Shown here: one piece after another, positions 1-9,260 of the stretch
How the letters are laid out: the number at the start of each line of letters is the position of its first letter
How positions within the stretch are numbered: position 1 is the stretch's first letter
DNA from: Arthrospiribacter ruber
GTDB taxonomy: Bacteria; Bacteroidota; Bacteroidia; Cytophagales; Cyclobacteriaceae
Assembly: GCF_019343195.1 (NCBI RefSeq)
Contig: NZ_RPHB01000003.1
Coordinates: forward strand, 124,001-188,000
DNA length: 64,000 bases
Reading direction: 5' to 3'
Position numbers and translations under genes: made by a program
Notes under the pieces: generated by a model
The model's database searches: none
Told to the model about the DNA's origin: nothing
Seen by the model: only the letters and a program-made list of their open reading frames with translations

Positions 1-432
1 TACCTTTCAAAGGACCATGGGTTGCTTCAACAAGAAAAGATTTCCCTTCCGGACTTGGAAAAGGAAGACATGTGGGTATTGCAGCAAGGGCATTGTTTTA
101 GGGATCAAGTACTCAACTTATGCAAGCAAAACAAGTTTGAAAGAATGAATTTCCACTACGAAAGTGGTTCTCTGGAAGGGCTTAAGAACATGGTCAATCA
201 ATACACTGGGGTCACCCTGTTACCTGAACTGGCCACGTTTTCCCTGAATGAAGAGGAAAAGAAGCGCTTGAGGAAATTTTATCCTGAAGAACCTACAAGG
301 GAGGTGAGCATAGTCCTGACCAGGAGTTTTCTGAAGAAAAAACTGGTAGAGCTGCTTTACAAAGAAATCTCTGAGACCATTCCACAGGAAATGACTTCCA
401 AAGCACATGGGAAAGTGGTGAAGTTCAAGTAA
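1..432 (+). CDS. oxyR: OxyR, LysR-family peroxide-sensing regulator (C-terminal part)
   Basis: The reading frame is already open at base 1, so only the C-terminal ~143 residues are present; the DNA-binding helix-turn-helix lies outside the window. The fragment is the end of a LysR-type effector-binding domain. The decisive motif is GHCFRDQVLNLC, which matches the OxyR redox loop: the two cysteines eight residues apart correspond to the peroxidatic and resolving Cys of E. coli OxyR (GHCLRDQ...C). It continues with a typical segment around VTLLPELA. Known for the family: hydrogen peroxide forms the intramolecular disulfide and turns on catalase, peroxiredoxin and Dps genes. A TTG at position 22 is in frame but is not a start. 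No catalase or peroxidase gene lies beside it within this window. Confidence 0.9.
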   Translation, partial: YLSKDHGLLQQEKISLPDLEKEDMWVLQQGHCFRDQVLNLCKQNKFERMNFHYESGSLEGLKNMVNQYTGVTLLPELATFSLNEEEKKRLRKFYPEEPTREVSIVLTRSFLKKKLVELLYKEISETIPQEMTSKAHGKVVKFK

Positions 433-497
433 AGAAAATGAGGTGAATTTTAGCCTAATCCCAACTTTGGAACTACATTTCATGTTTGTAGCATGAT

Positions 498-1628
498 ATG
501 ATCAGATCTCTATGTTTTTCTTTGATTTTTCTAATGGGAAGCGCCGGCTTTCTACAAGGGCAGGATTTTTTTACCCGCTATGTCAATAGCCTGCTCAATG
601 ACACCTCCGATATCAGCAGACCGCAGTTTTTGATTTACCCCACTTTGGCCTATGCTCCTGAGACAAGCTGGGAAATTGGGCTTTCTTCCCTATATGTGTA
701 TTATGCCAATAGGGACTCAAGCAATAGGCTCAGCGAGGTAAACGGCTTCACCTTTGTCACCTTGGAAAACCAATATGGGCTGTGGTTTGACCATGCGGTA
801 TATACGGACAAGGACAAGTGGTTCTTTTTGGGCAGGATCAGGATTCAGAGTTTTCCGCTCAAGTATCACGGTATTGGTATGGACAGTCCAAAAGAATACC
901 TTTCTCTGGTGGATGCCAATCAGATATTGATCAAGGAAAGGGTGCTAAGGGAGCTGAGAAAGAATCTGTACTTTGGATTGGAGGCTGATTTTCAGAGGAT
1001 GTCCTCAGTGAGTTTCAACGATTCGCCCGAAGCACCTGCATTTGAAATGCCCTTGGGTAATGAAGGTTCCAATAATCTTGGCTTGGGCTTGGGTTTGGTT
1101 TATGACGATCGGCACAATGTGCTGAATGTCCGCAAGGGGAATTTTTCTGAATTGGCTTTTCTAAAGTATGCAGGAGCCTTGAGCACCTTTGATTTTTCCA
1201 CGGTGATATCTGATACGAGGATCTTTCGACCGATAGGACAGTCCAATGTGCTGGCGTTTCAATTTCTTGGACAGTTCAATTTTGGGGATGTTCCTTTCAA
1301 TCAGATGGCTTTGATGGGGGGAGACAGCATGATGAGGGGATATTATCTGGGTAGATTCAGGGACAGGCATCAGTTGGCCAGTCAGGTGGAATACAGGATG
1401 CTTCCCCTTCCTTTGGGGTTTACGGACAGGATCGGTGCGGCAGCATTTGCCGGTGCGGCGACGGTATTTCCTGATTTCTCTTTGGCCTCAATCCATAAGG
1501 TGGTGTGGTCTGCGGGAGGAGGCTTGCGTTTTTTGCTTTTTCCGAAAAAGGACATTTATACGAGGTTTGATGTTGCATTTACCCAAGAGGGAACAGGGTT
1601 TTATTTGTTTATTGGAGAAGCGTTTTAG
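498..1628 (+). CDS. Omp85/D15-type outer-membrane beta-barrel protein
   Basis: A 376-aa protein with an N-terminal signal peptide (hydrophobic residues ~4-21, ending near QGQDFF). The whole mature part looks like a 16-strand surface-antigen (D15/BamA-like) barrel without POTRA domains. The barrel signature is visible as the MMRGYYLGRFRDRHQ segment around residues 280-295, equivalent to the conserved RGF/RGY of Omp85 loop 6, followed by alternating hydrophobic strands and a terminal aromatic residue (IGEAF). Members without POTRA are common in Bacteroidota as stand-alone barrels, often next to phosphatase or transport genes; their function is mostly unknown. ATG at 498 is chosen because it opens directly into the signal peptide. 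It follows oxyR by 65 bp on the same strand, but a common transcript is not proven. Confidence 0.75.
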   Translation: MIRSLCFSLIFLMGSAGFLQGQDFFTRYVNSLLNDTSDISRPQFLIYPTLAYAPETSWEIGLSSLYVYYANRDSSNRLSEVNGFTFVTLENQYGLWFDHAVYTDKDKWFFLGRIRIQSFPLKYHGIGMDSPKEYLSLVDANQILIKERVLRELRKNLYFGLEADFQRMSSVSFNDSPEAPAFEMPLGNEGSNNLGLGLGLVYDDRHNVLNVRKGNFSELAFLKYAGALSTFDFSTVISDTRIFRPIGQSNVLAFQFLGQFNFGDVPFNQMALMGGDSMMRGYYLGRFRDRHQLASQVEYRMLPLPLGFTDRIGAAAFAGAATVFPDFSLASIHKVVWSAGGGLRFLLFPKKDIYTRFDVAFTQEGTGFYLFIGEAF

Positions 1629-2291
1629 AGTGTGGATACTATTGTTTCTCGCAAGGACGCTAAGGGGTTTTGGGTAAGAAGTTAGCTGTGATTTAAGAGG
1701 TACGATCTACGATTTACGAGGCCTAATTCATACTCCAACCTTATGCCTAGCGCCTTTGCGTCTCCCGATTCTCGGGACAGGTTAGGCGCGAACCTTTATT
1801 CCCCCTAAGAGACCAAGTTGACTTCGCCTTGTCATTTTGAACGAAGTGAAAAATCCATGTTTGTATTTAATAAACAGACCTCTCCTTTGTACCAATGACA
1901 GATATGTGGGGATCGTCATTCTGAGATTTTAAAATTTTGCATTTACAGAAAGGCAATGACAGTTGGTGTACGTCATCCTGAATCGGAGCTTGCGGAGATG
2001 AAGGATCTCCTCTATTTTGGGAGACTCTTCCTTCGTCAGAGTGACGTACGTTTCTGTCATTGGTGACGTAGTGAAGAATCTCCTACCATGTGGGAGATGC
2101 CCCGCAATGCTGCGGGACAGGCTTTCGACTCCGCAAGCTCCGCTCAGCATGACGCGTAATTTTGTCATTTCCTTTCTGTAAATGCCAATTTTAATAACTC
2201 TGGGGTGACAAGGAGAAGCCTCTTCCATACTCCAACTCATCTTCGTACTTTATACCCTCTCCTGCCTCTTGTCCTCTTCGCGTGAACCCTT
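1629..2291. repeat. intergenic island of REP-like repeat modules
   Basis: No credible gene. The stretch is a mosaic of modules that recur in four other intergenic regions of this window: the 'agcgcctttgcgtct' and 'tcattttgaacgaagtg' modules near 1745-1860, and a long palindromic module (about 2064-2170) that is the reverse complement of copies at 37696, 42605 and 44501. Several arms have the form GTCAT..TGA.CG.AG.GAA, so the region can fold into imperfect hairpins. The small antisense reading frame inside it is a by-product of the repeat. Confidence 0.8.
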
Positions 2292-4358
2292 TTAATCTTT
2301 ATCCCCTTCCCCTGTTATCACCCCAAGCTCTGCAAAAGCTGCCGGCCCCCCGTCTACCGTCTGCATAGCTCTCAACCTGATGTACTTTGCCTTTGTAGTA
2401 CTGAAACTGACGCGCTGCTCCACAGGGTTGTTTTTGATATTGGAAAATTCTCCCAATGCTACCTCTCTCCATTTTTTCCCATCACTACTTACCGCAAATC
2501 CATACCTTGAAATGATCCCTTTCATGTACCTGTTTTGTGGAGGGAGATAAGTAAAGCCTTCCAATGTCAATTCCTCACCCAAATCCACGATGAGTTCATC
2601 ATTATCGCTTTGCCAAAAGGTGTCTGGGTTCTCGTCTATGGCTTTTTCCGCATCTTGGTTTTCATGGAGAACAAGCCATTCTGCCTTAGGTCTCTCGATT
2701 TGAAATCTTAATACCTCACTTTTTCTGCCACTGCTTTGATCTATGGCCAATACCTGAAGGGTCAATGGAGCATCTAAAACCAATGCCTCTTCATACCTTA
2801 AGGAAGTGCCATCAGGAGTGGTGTCATCAATGGTATAAAATATATCCACACCGTCTTCGGGAACCTCTAGTGTTATTTCCCCGGATTTTTTCCTTTTGAG
2901 AACCGGCTCGGTTACAAGTTTGGGTGCATCAAAGATTCCAACCTCCATGATTAAGGGTTCTGATTTGGCATCCAAAATATTTAGCCTCAGTTTTTTGACC
3001 TCTATGTCTTCAAATCTCAGGATTCTTTTGGCCCCGATAGTGGTGCCTTCTGCTATCAGGTTCCAGCCATTGCCGGAATCTCCTTCCAAACTGAATTTTC
3101 TGACCCTTTGACCCAGTGGGAAATATTCCCGCACCATAAACCTGTTGATCCAGGTAGGCTGGTCAAATTCAAATGTAAGGTGGCCTTGAATCACTCCCTC
3201 TCCAGCTGCCCAATAAGTTTCAGGATTCTTATCTAGGACATTTTTGGCAGCATATTGACCTCCTCTTTCTTTATTGGCTTTTACTTTGGTACCCTTCGCA
3301 AGGTCATCACGGAAATCCTCCTTGATTTTTTCTGCCAACTTTAAGATTTGCTGCTCGTCTTTTTCATGGATCAACCCTCTGCGATCTACCGGAAAATTGA
3401 TCAGCAGGGAGGCATTTCTACCAATGGATTTGTAATAAATGTCTAAAAGTTGCGCCAGGGTTTTGACCTTGTGGTCTTCATACTCATGATAATACCATCC
3501 GGGACGGATAGATACATCCGCCTCTGCCGGCACCCAATGAGTACCGTTTTCCTGTCCTGACGCATATACATCAGCATATTCAGGCATTCCGGCATAAACA
3601 GAATCCCGCAAAAGGTTTGACCAGGTAGTTTCGTATGCGTACCCATTTTCATTGCCTACCCACCTTACATCCGGTCCTGCATCACCGAAGATTACCGCAT
3701 TGGGCTGTAACTCCCGAACAAGTGCAAAAGTATTTTCCCAATCGTAATAGGTTTTTTTGTCCACCCTTCTTGTTTCATTTGCCCCTCCGTAATAACCGTC
3801 TCCTCCATTTGCTCCATCAAACCACACCTCAAAAATATCCCCGTAATTGCTCAGTAATTCAGTAAGTTGATTACGCATGTATGTGATGTACTCGGGCTTA
3901 CCATAGTCAGCGTGATTTCTGTCCCATGGTGAATAGTAAATGCCCATTTTCAAGCCATATTCATCACAGGCTTCCTTAAGTTCCTGAATCAGGTCTCCCT
4001 TTCCGTCCCTCCAAGGTGAATTTTTTACAGAATGCTCTGTATAAGCCGATGGCCATAGGCAAAAACCATCATGATGCTTCGCGGTAATGATGATTCCCTT
4101 CATCCCTGCATCCTTGACTATTCTGGCCCATTGTCGTGTATCCAGTTCACTTGGATCAAACTGGGAGGGTTTTTCGTCTCCCATGCCCCATTCCATATCC
4201 GAAAAAGTATTCATATTGAAATGGACAAAGCCATAATACTCCAGCTCATGCCAGGCCAGTTGCCGCTCAGAAGGAATGGGCAAAACAGGCTCAGGGGCTG
4301 ATGATTCCTTTGCTTGACAGGCAAGCAAGAGAAAAATGGGAAGCAGGTATTTTTTCAT
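2292..4358 (-). CDS. alpha-L-fucosidase, GH29, lipoprotein
   Basis: A 688-aa secreted glycosidase that removes terminal alpha-L-fucose. The ATG at 4358 is preferred over an in-frame upstream ATG because it starts a clean lipoprotein signal with Cys14 (LLACQAKES). Residues ~30-370 carry GH29 motifs: HFNMNTFSDMEW, the substrate-binding KHHDGFCLWPS (about 94-104) and VWFDGANGG, where Asp181 is the expected catalytic nucleophile. C-terminal to it are a discoidin/F5-8-type carbohydrate-binding region with WAAGEG, a chitobiase-like Ig segment (IFYTIDDTTPDGTSLRY), and a second F5-8-type module ending in FSTTKAKYIRLRA. This multi-domain layout is typical of Bacteroidota GH29 enzymes. It is encoded alone on the minus strand and not inside a Sus-type operon, so its substrate (fucosylated algal or host glycan) cannot be inferred from context. 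Confidence 0.93.
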   Translation of the reverse strand: MKKYLLPIFLLLACQAKESSAPEPVLPIPSERQLAWHELEYYGFVHFNMNTFSDMEWGMGDEKPSQFDPSELDTRQWARIVKDAGMKGIIITAKHHDGFCLWPSAYTEHSVKNSPWRDGKGDLIQELKEACDEYGLKMGIYYSPWDRNHADYGKPEYITYMRNQLTELLSNYGDIFEVWFDGANGGDGYYGGANETRRVDKKTYYDWENTFALVRELQPNAVIFGDAGPDVRWVGNENGYAYETTWSNLLRDSVYAGMPEYADVYASGQENGTHWVPAEADVSIRPGWYYHEYEDHKVKTLAQLLDIYYKSIGRNASLLINFPVDRRGLIHEKDEQQILKLAEKIKEDFRDDLAKGTKVKANKERGGQYAAKNVLDKNPETYWAAGEGVIQGHLTFEFDQPTWINRFMVREYFPLGQRVRKFSLEGDSGNGWNLIAEGTTIGAKRILRFEDIEVKKLRLNILDAKSEPLIMEVGIFDAPKLVTEPVLKRKKSGEITLEVPEDGVDIFYTIDDTTPDGTSLRYEEALVLDAPLTLQVLAIDQSSGRKSEVLRFQIERPKAEWLVLHENQDAEKAIDENPDTFWQSDNDELIVDLGEELTLEGFTYLPPQNRYMKGIISRYGFAVSSDGKKWREVALGEFSNIKNNPVEQRVSFSTTKAKYIRLRAMQTVDGGPAAFAELGVITGEGDKD

Positions 4359-4535
4359 AGGAAGGGATTTTATGTGAGTATAAAGATTTTCCTTTTGGCA
4401 GAAAACACAAATAGTGCAGAACGGCAATAATGGCACATAATTTTTCAGTGAAAGCAAAAAATGTATACCAAATCATGATGACATTTTTCCAATTCCGCAA
4501 TGCTGAGGTGTAAAAAGACCAAAACCCTTACCGAT

Positions 4536-5747
4536 ATGAAACCATCCTTTTTGAAACTTACACTTTTGCTGCTCAGCTTTTGTATTTGTTTTACTTCCTG
4601 TGCCAGCCCAAATGAAAAAGCGTCAAACAGCCATGATCCTAAACCATCAATGACTGAAAATGAAGGGGTCCAAAAGGCTGATTCAGAAGCCAAGGAACTC
4701 CCAAAATCATCCAGCATGAAAAAAGTGGAGGTAAAAGACCAGGCCCTGAACATGACCATGATGACCCTTAAGGTACCAGCAGGCTGGGTGCTCCATCAGG
4801 ATGTGGCTTCCAACCCAAATGGGTCAGGGTACCTGAAATTCCTTTTGGCTATGGAAAGTCCCGAAGGCGAAATCCACGGATTTCTCCCCTTGATGATGAA
4901 CTACAACGCTTATGTCATGTATGGGCAGCAAAGCGGAGTGTACTTTGATGATTTGGTGAATTATTTGATGCACTACTGCTCAAGACCATTTTTGGAAAAA
5001 TTCATCATCGGTAGCAGGCAATCGGATAGGGAAGCTTTGGCTTCTGACGAGGGTAGACAATACAGGGAATTCGCCCAAAATTATACCAATATGGTCGGAC
5101 AGGCAGGAGCTTATGCTACAATGGACTTTGATATTATAAAAATGGATTTTACTGCTTCAAGAAAGAATGTTCCTTATAAAGGTGTTCTGAAAGCAGCCAA
5201 AATCGGGGTAATAGACCAAAACCCATACCTCACAAGCAAATATGGGATTGTCCTAGGTGGATTTACTCTTGCTCCGGAAAATCTTTTTGCCCAGGCAGAG
5301 AAAAGAGAGATGGACATGGACTTGCAGGTAAACCCTCAGTGGGATGCCAAAAGGTCTCAGATCATCGATATGGAAACCCAGCGCATGTCTCAAGATCATC
5401 AGGCAAGAATGGCCCAACAAAGGCAGCAATTCAATGCCCATCAGCAAAACATGGCATCCATGAGACAGACTTTTGACCAGCAAAACCAAGCCTGGTATGA
5501 AAGAAATTTTGGAAGTGGAGGTTCCAGCTCTTATTCCGGAAATGCTTCCGTAACAGATGCAATAACGGGATATAGCAGCTTTAGCGATCCATACACAGGA
5601 CAACAGATCAAAAAAGAAGGCCACTACAATTACTGGTACACTAATGAGTTTGGGGAATACCACGGCACAGATGATCCCAATTTTCAGCCCGGCAATCATT
5701 ACAGTGGCAATTGGACTCCGGTTCAGCCTCTGAAACCCGATCATTAA
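4536..5747 (+). CDS. hypothetical lipoprotein with Gln-rich helical segment
   Basis: A 403-aa protein not recognised as a named family. ATG at 4536 begins a lipoprotein signal peptide with Cys22 (CFTSCASPNEK); the in-frame codons before it add no signal and were dropped. After a short Ser/Lys/Glu-rich linker comes a folded region (~65-255) with phrases such as VPAGWVLHQDV that suggest a periplasmic beta-rich domain. Then a Gln-, Met- and Arg-rich helix (~280-325, probably coiled coil) and a Gly/Ser/Tyr-rich tail with YNYWYTNEFGEYHGTDDPN, which looks like a surface or scaffold tail. It is divergent from the fucosidase (177 bp between starts), so both promoters lie in that gap. Role unknown. 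Confidence 0.75.
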   Translation: MKPSFLKLTLLLLSFCICFTSCASPNEKASNSHDPKPSMTENEGVQKADSEAKELPKSSSMKKVEVKDQALNMTMMTLKVPAGWVLHQDVASNPNGSGYLKFLLAMESPEGEIHGFLPLMMNYNAYVMYGQQSGVYFDDLVNYLMHYCSRPFLEKFIIGSRQSDREALASDEGRQYREFAQNYTNMVGQAGAYATMDFDIIKMDFTASRKNVPYKGVLKAAKIGVIDQNPYLTSKYGIVLGGFTLAPENLFAQAEKREMDMDLQVNPQWDAKRSQIIDMETQRMSQDHQARMAQQRQQFNAHQQNMASMRQTFDQQNQAWYERNFGSGGSSSYSGNASVTDAITGYSSFSDPYTGQQIKKEGHYNYWYTNEFGEYHGTDDPNFQPGNHYSGNWTPVQPLKPDH

Positions 5748-5780
5748 AGTAAAAGACCATCAAACAAAAAGCTCCTAATC

Positions 5781-5858
5781 ATGAAAACTATCAGGTATCC
5801 ATTCATCCTATTTTTTTTGATCGGGCTGATGACATCGAACAATTTTTCCAATGTATAA
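5781..5858 (+). CDS. possible 25-aa leader-like peptide or gene remnant
   Basis: A very short ATG-initiated frame beginning MKTIRYPFILFFLIG. It is a basic N-terminus plus a hydrophobic core, like a signal peptide, followed directly by a stop. It sits 33 bp after the preceding lipoprotein gene and 33 bp before the next one. It may be a genuine small membrane peptide, or the surviving leader of a deleted lipoprotein gene; only the leader-like composition supports it. Confidence 0.25.
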   Translation: MKTIRYPFILFFLIGLMTSNNFSNV

Positions 5859-5891
5859 ACAAATCTTCGGTTTAAGTAAAATTTTAATGCT

Positions 5892-6350
5892 ATGAAAAAA
5901 TCACATTACTTCTCCTTATTCAGTTTAGCCTTGGCCTTGTTGCTCTATAGCTGCCAGGAAACAGAAGAGCCTGACAGGATTGATGACCTTCAATTTTTAG
6001 TCGACTACAAATTGGTCCAGCCTGCTGAACTAAGATCAGATGGCTGGTATGTGTCCAATCCGTATTATGAAGCTGCTTTTCAGCATAGGGAAAATGTACA
6101 GCAATACGAGTTTCGAAATGTACGAGAGGACGGAAGTAAATCCGATGTATTTGTCAGAAGACCCAATCAACTCACCATACAAGACAACACCGTTCAGCAT
6201 AGAATCATCATAGGCTCCCCCTATTTGGGCCTTGGAATTTCCGAGGCTGCCAAAAACCAGATGCTCGCAGAATTTCAGCAGATCATTGATCAAAGAGCAG
6301 GGCAATACCATAAGCTGGAGGTGACTGTAATTCCGACTCCGGCTCCATAA
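5892..6350 (+). CDS. hypothetical lipoprotein
   Basis: A 152-aa protein with a lipoprotein signal peptide and predicted lipidated Cys21. The residues after the cysteine are acidic (CQETEEPD), resembling the Bacteroidota lipoprotein export signal that sends lipoproteins to the cell surface. The mature part has no recognised domain; it contains a central beta-rich stretch and an Ala/Gln helix (ISEAAKNQMLAEFQQI) near 115-135. The serine hydrolase gene begins 27 bp downstream on the same strand, so the two probably share a transcript. A surface partner role for the hydrolase is inference from position only. Confidence 0.7.
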   Translation: MKKSHYFSLFSLALALLLYSCQETEEPDRIDDLQFLVDYKLVQPAELRSDGWYVSNPYYEAAFQHRENVQQYEFRNVREDGSKSDVFVRRPNQLTIQDNTVQHRIIIGSPYLGLGISEAAKNQMLAEFQQIIDQRAGQYHKLEVTVIPTPAP

Positions 6351-6377
6351 TTTTTTTTGAACCTAAAACTAACAGTT

Positions 6378-7550
6378 ATGAAAAATATCAAATACCTAAT
6401 TTATCTATTTCTAGGGTTAGTAATCTTCTCCTGCTCGGAAAAGGAAGACGAAAATCCCATCAACCGTCCAGAGCAAGAGGATATTCTCGCCATAGACAAT
6501 AGGGTTCAGGACATCATGAATGAATTCTTGTTCCCGGGACTTTCAATTGCCATTGCTGAAAACGGCAGATTGGTTTACACCAAAGCTTATGGGCTGTCAG
6601 ATGTCAACACAGGTTCCAGGGTAAACATCAATAGCGAGTTTCGTTATTCCAGCTTCGCAAAGACCATTACAGGCATTGCCATCATGCAGTTGGTGGAAGA
6701 AGGCAAGCTTGCTTTGGATGACCCTGTTTTTGGGGAAGGGGCAATTCTCGGGACAGAATATGGAAGCAAAGCATACTCCAACCGAATCAGAAATATCACA
6801 GTCAATCACCTGCTACATCATCTTTCCGGTGGATGGAGAAACTTTGTAGATGACCCAGTTTTTGACTCGCCTTTTAACCTTTCCCAAAATGAAATGATTT
6901 CTTGGGGATTGGATAATGTCGCTCAAGCTACCAACCCAGGAACCACCTACCATTATTCCAATTTTGGATATGTCTTATTGGGCAGAGTAATCGAAAAGGC
7001 ATCAGGGATGTCCTATGAGGCCTATGTCAAATCGGAAATATTAGACCCTGTAGGAGCAAAAAATACGTACCTGGCAAATACATCTGCCAATGATAAAGGG
7101 CCTAATGAAGTATCCTATCTTGCTGATGACAGTTTGGATCCTTACACAACATATAATATCGGTAGAGCTGATGCCACAGCCGGTTGGGTAAGTACACCTA
7201 GTGATGTGGTAAGAATTCTCAGCGCTGTAGACCAGCAACCTAACCGTCCTACCTTGCTCAGCACTCAGTCCAATCAATTAAGGCGGACGCCTTTGAACAA
7301 TTCAGGTAACTACGGTAAAGGTGTTTATCGGTTGGCACACCCTGATCTTGGCAATGTCTATTGGCATGACGGATCTTGGCCAGGAACTCAGACATTGTCA
7401 GTTTCCATACCTGGGAATATTTCAATCAGTGTTGCAATGAATTCAAGTAATTATGCAGAATACCAACGTTCATTGAATTTCATTGCCGGAAAGCTGTTTG
7501 AAATTGTGCAGGATGAATCCATCACTTTCCAGGATATAGACCAATTTTGA
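6378..7550 (+). CDS. serine hydrolase, class C beta-lactamase/PBP-like, lipoprotein
   Basis: A 390-aa protein starting at ATG 6378, where MKNIKYLIYLF opens a lipoprotein signal with Cys19; CSEKEDEN after it is a strongly acidic surface-export-like signal. The catalytic motifs of the beta-lactamase/DD-peptidase fold are in order: SxxK as SFAK with Ser92 and Lys95, YSN at 193-195, and HDG at 330-332 in place of KTG. HxG at the third motif is typical of the esterase/D-aminopeptidase-like branch more than of true antibiotic-hydrolysing AmpC. Likely substrates are peptides, esters or cell-wall fragments at the surface; drug resistance should not be assumed. It lies downstream of the 152-aa lipoprotein gene. 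Confidence 0.85.
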   Translation: MKNIKYLIYLFLGLVIFSCSEKEDENPINRPEQEDILAIDNRVQDIMNEFLFPGLSIAIAENGRLVYTKAYGLSDVNTGSRVNINSEFRYSSFAKTITGIAIMQLVEEGKLALDDPVFGEGAILGTEYGSKAYSNRIRNITVNHLLHHLSGGWRNFVDDPVFDSPFNLSQNEMISWGLDNVAQATNPGTTYHYSNFGYVLLGRVIEKASGMSYEAYVKSEILDPVGAKNTYLANTSANDKGPNEVSYLADDSLDPYTTYNIGRADATAGWVSTPSDVVRILSAVDQQPNRPTLLSTQSNQLRRTPLNNSGNYGKGVYRLAHPDLGNVYWHDGSWPGTQTLSVSIPGNISISVAMNSSNYAEYQRSLNFIAGKLFEIVQDESITFQDIDQF

Positions 7551-7730
7551 CAAAATGATTTCAGAAAAGCTGTAAGACAAGGGGATTTTTTTAGTAAGTG
7601 AACACACTTCGGTAGACGGAGAAGATCAAGTTGAATCACTGGGTAATCAGGGGTATAATTTGCTTTTCTCCATTTTTTTTGATGACAAAAAGCAGCTTAT
7701 CCGATGTTTTAAAAAAGACATTTTATTAAC

Positions 7731-7856
7731 ATGAGAAAATTAGCATGAATTATTGCCCTTACAATCTTCGCCCTCGCAGGGCATGTATAGGTAGAGAACC
7801 TAAATCTGGAGAAAGTGGATGTAATCTCCGAAACCTTGCCATTTCAATTGGTCTAA
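7731..7856 (+). pseudogene. degraded small exported-protein gene
   Basis: From ATG 7731 one frame reads MRKLA, stop, IIALTIFALAGHV, stop, VENLNLEKVDVISETL and ends at TAA 7856. Removing the two in-frame stops (TGA 7746-7748 and TAG 7788-7790) leaves a convincing signal peptide followed by a polar stretch. Two single-base nonsense changes in an otherwise signal-like frame suggest a decayed gene. Chance cannot be excluded in so short a frame. Confidence 0.35.
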
Positions 7857-7951
7857 CTTATTTATTTAAAATGTAAAAGTTTGGTGGTAAAAAACACCAT
7901 TAAATTGGTCTGAAATTCAATAGATTGTATATTTCTGTATTATTTATCGAA

Positions 7952-8515
7952 ATGCAGCAATATACTTTTGAAAAATATAGTCAGGAAGAAATAATAGAAG
8001 GAATCAAAAATAATGATTCCAGGATGATTCAGGTATTCTATCAAAGCCAGTACAAAAAGATCGAACAATACATATTGGCAAACAATGGAGATCCTGAAGA
8101 CGCCAAAGATATCTACCAAGAAGCATTTGTGGTCCTTTGGAGAAACATCAAGCTGGAGAAATTTCATCCTGAAAACGGAACCGCGATAGCGGGATACCTT
8201 TATCAGATTGCCAAAAACAAGTGGCTGGATAAGTTGAGAAATGCCAAAAACAAAATTACCGTGGAACTGCAACCAAACCTTCACGAGGCTGAGGAAGAAA
8301 ATGAACCTGAAACAGAAGCCTACCATCAGTGGGTCGTCAAAGAGTTTGAAAATCTTGGCGAAACCTGCAAGGAAGTTCTGAAAAGGTTTTACTTCCAGAA
8401 AGAAAGCATGGAGCAAATAGCCTCAGCCTTTGACTGGACTTCTGCAACTGCACGCAACAACAAGTACCGCTGCATTCAACAGCTGAAAGAAAAGTGGAAA
8501 ACTAAAACCAAATAA
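7952..8515 (+). CDS. ECF-type RNA polymerase sigma factor
   Basis: A 187-aa sigma-70 family protein from ATG 7952 (a TTG further upstream is in frame but adds residues that fit no sigma region). Region 2 covers about residues 22-85, with the -10 recognition helix around DPEDAKDIYQEAFVVLWRN. Region 4 is the C-terminal helix-turn-helix (about 130-180) with KEVLKRFYFQKESMEQIA and a basic end. A non-conserved Glu-rich linker joins them. It is the first gene of a three-gene operon: the next start is 5 nt after its stop. Known for the type: ECF factors are held inactive by a membrane partner and released on an envelope signal. The likely targets are the three downstream lipoprotein genes, which share an upstream motif; that regulatory link is inference. 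Confidence 0.92.
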   Translation: MQQYTFEKYSQEEIIEGIKNNDSRMIQVFYQSQYKKIEQYILANNGDPEDAKDIYQEAFVVLWRNIKLEKFHPENGTAIAGYLYQIAKNKWLDKLRNAKNKITVELQPNLHEAEEENEPETEAYHQWVVKEFENLGETCKEVLKRFYFQKESMEQIASAFDWTSATARNNKYRCIQQLKEKWKTKTK

Positions 8516-8519
8516 GACT

Positions 8520-9260
8520 TTGAATAACCCAAATCATATATCACAAGAAGAGTTTGAAAGGATAGAGCAGTATATTCTAGGAAGTATGTCTGCTTCTGAA
8601 GCTGATTTATTCCGGGAGGAACTGGAGCAAAGTGAGGACTTGAGAAAAAAGCACGCAGAAGTCAAGGCTTTGATTTCGGCCGTGGAAGAAGGGGCTTTAC
8701 GAAATAGCTTGGATAAATTCCATCAGGACATGGAAAGCGAATCATCTGGACCAGCTCCTGTCAAAAAACTCACACCTTGGTTTTGGTCTGCTGCAGCGGC
8801 CATAGCATTGGTAATAGCAGCGGCTGTATGGACACTTTATCCTCAGCCAACTAGCCATGAAAGGTTGTTTGCCCAATACTTTCAGGAAGACCCAGGTTTG
8901 ATCACTGCCATGAGCTCAGAGGGACAATATGACTTTGATAGGGCAATGGTGGATTATAAGTCCGGGAATTACAGGGATGCAATACGTAGATGGGAAACAA
9001 TTCTATTGGAGAAACCTGAAAATGACACCCTGCTTTATTTTATAGGCTCCTCACACCTTGCCCTGAAAGAGACGGAGGCTGCCATCTCCTATTTCGAAAA
9101 AGTGCTCTTACTGCCGGAAGGCAGGTTTACTGAAGACAATTATTGGTATCTGGGTTTGGCACACCTGAGAGAGGGAAGAATGGAGGAAGCGAAAGTCAAT
9201 CTGGCAAATTCCACACATCCCCTCAAAGATCAACTGCTCAAAACTTTAGAGGAAAAATGA
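8520..9260 (+). CDS. membrane-anchored TPR protein, probable anti-sigma factor
   Basis: A 246-aa protein beginning with TTG at 8520, 5 nt after the sigma gene. The N-terminal ~80 residues are helical and charged (HISQEEFERIEQYILGSM), resembling the cytoplasmic part of Bacteroidota anti-sigma factors, but the HxxxCxxC zinc motif of the ZAS class is absent. One membrane segment follows (about 87-107, Ala-rich), and then periplasmic tetratricopeptide repeats with RDAIRRWETILLEKP and ALKETEAAISYFEKVLLL. Its stop overlaps the start of the CHAT gene (ATGA), so translation is probably coupled. Inference: the inside helix binds the sigma factor while the TPR part senses or docks the CHAT protein or a surface lipoprotein. 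Confidence 0.75.
   Translation: MNNPNHISQEEFERIEQYILGSMSASEADLFREELEQSEDLRKKHAEVKALISAVEEGALRNSLDKFHQDMESESSGPAPVKKLTPWFWSAAAAIALVIAAAVWTLYPQPTSHERLFAQYFQEDPGLITAMSSEGQYDFDRAMVDYKSGNYRDAIRRWETILLEKPENDTLLYFIGSSHLALKETEAAISYFEKVLLLPEGRFTEDNYWYLGLAHLREGRMEEAKVNLANSTHPLKDQLLKTLEEK

Noticed and set aside
6378-7550. Calling the serine hydrolase an antibiotic-resistance beta-lactamase
   Set aside because: The third motif is HDG and the protein is a lipidated surface-type family member; the hydrolase/esterase reading is safer.
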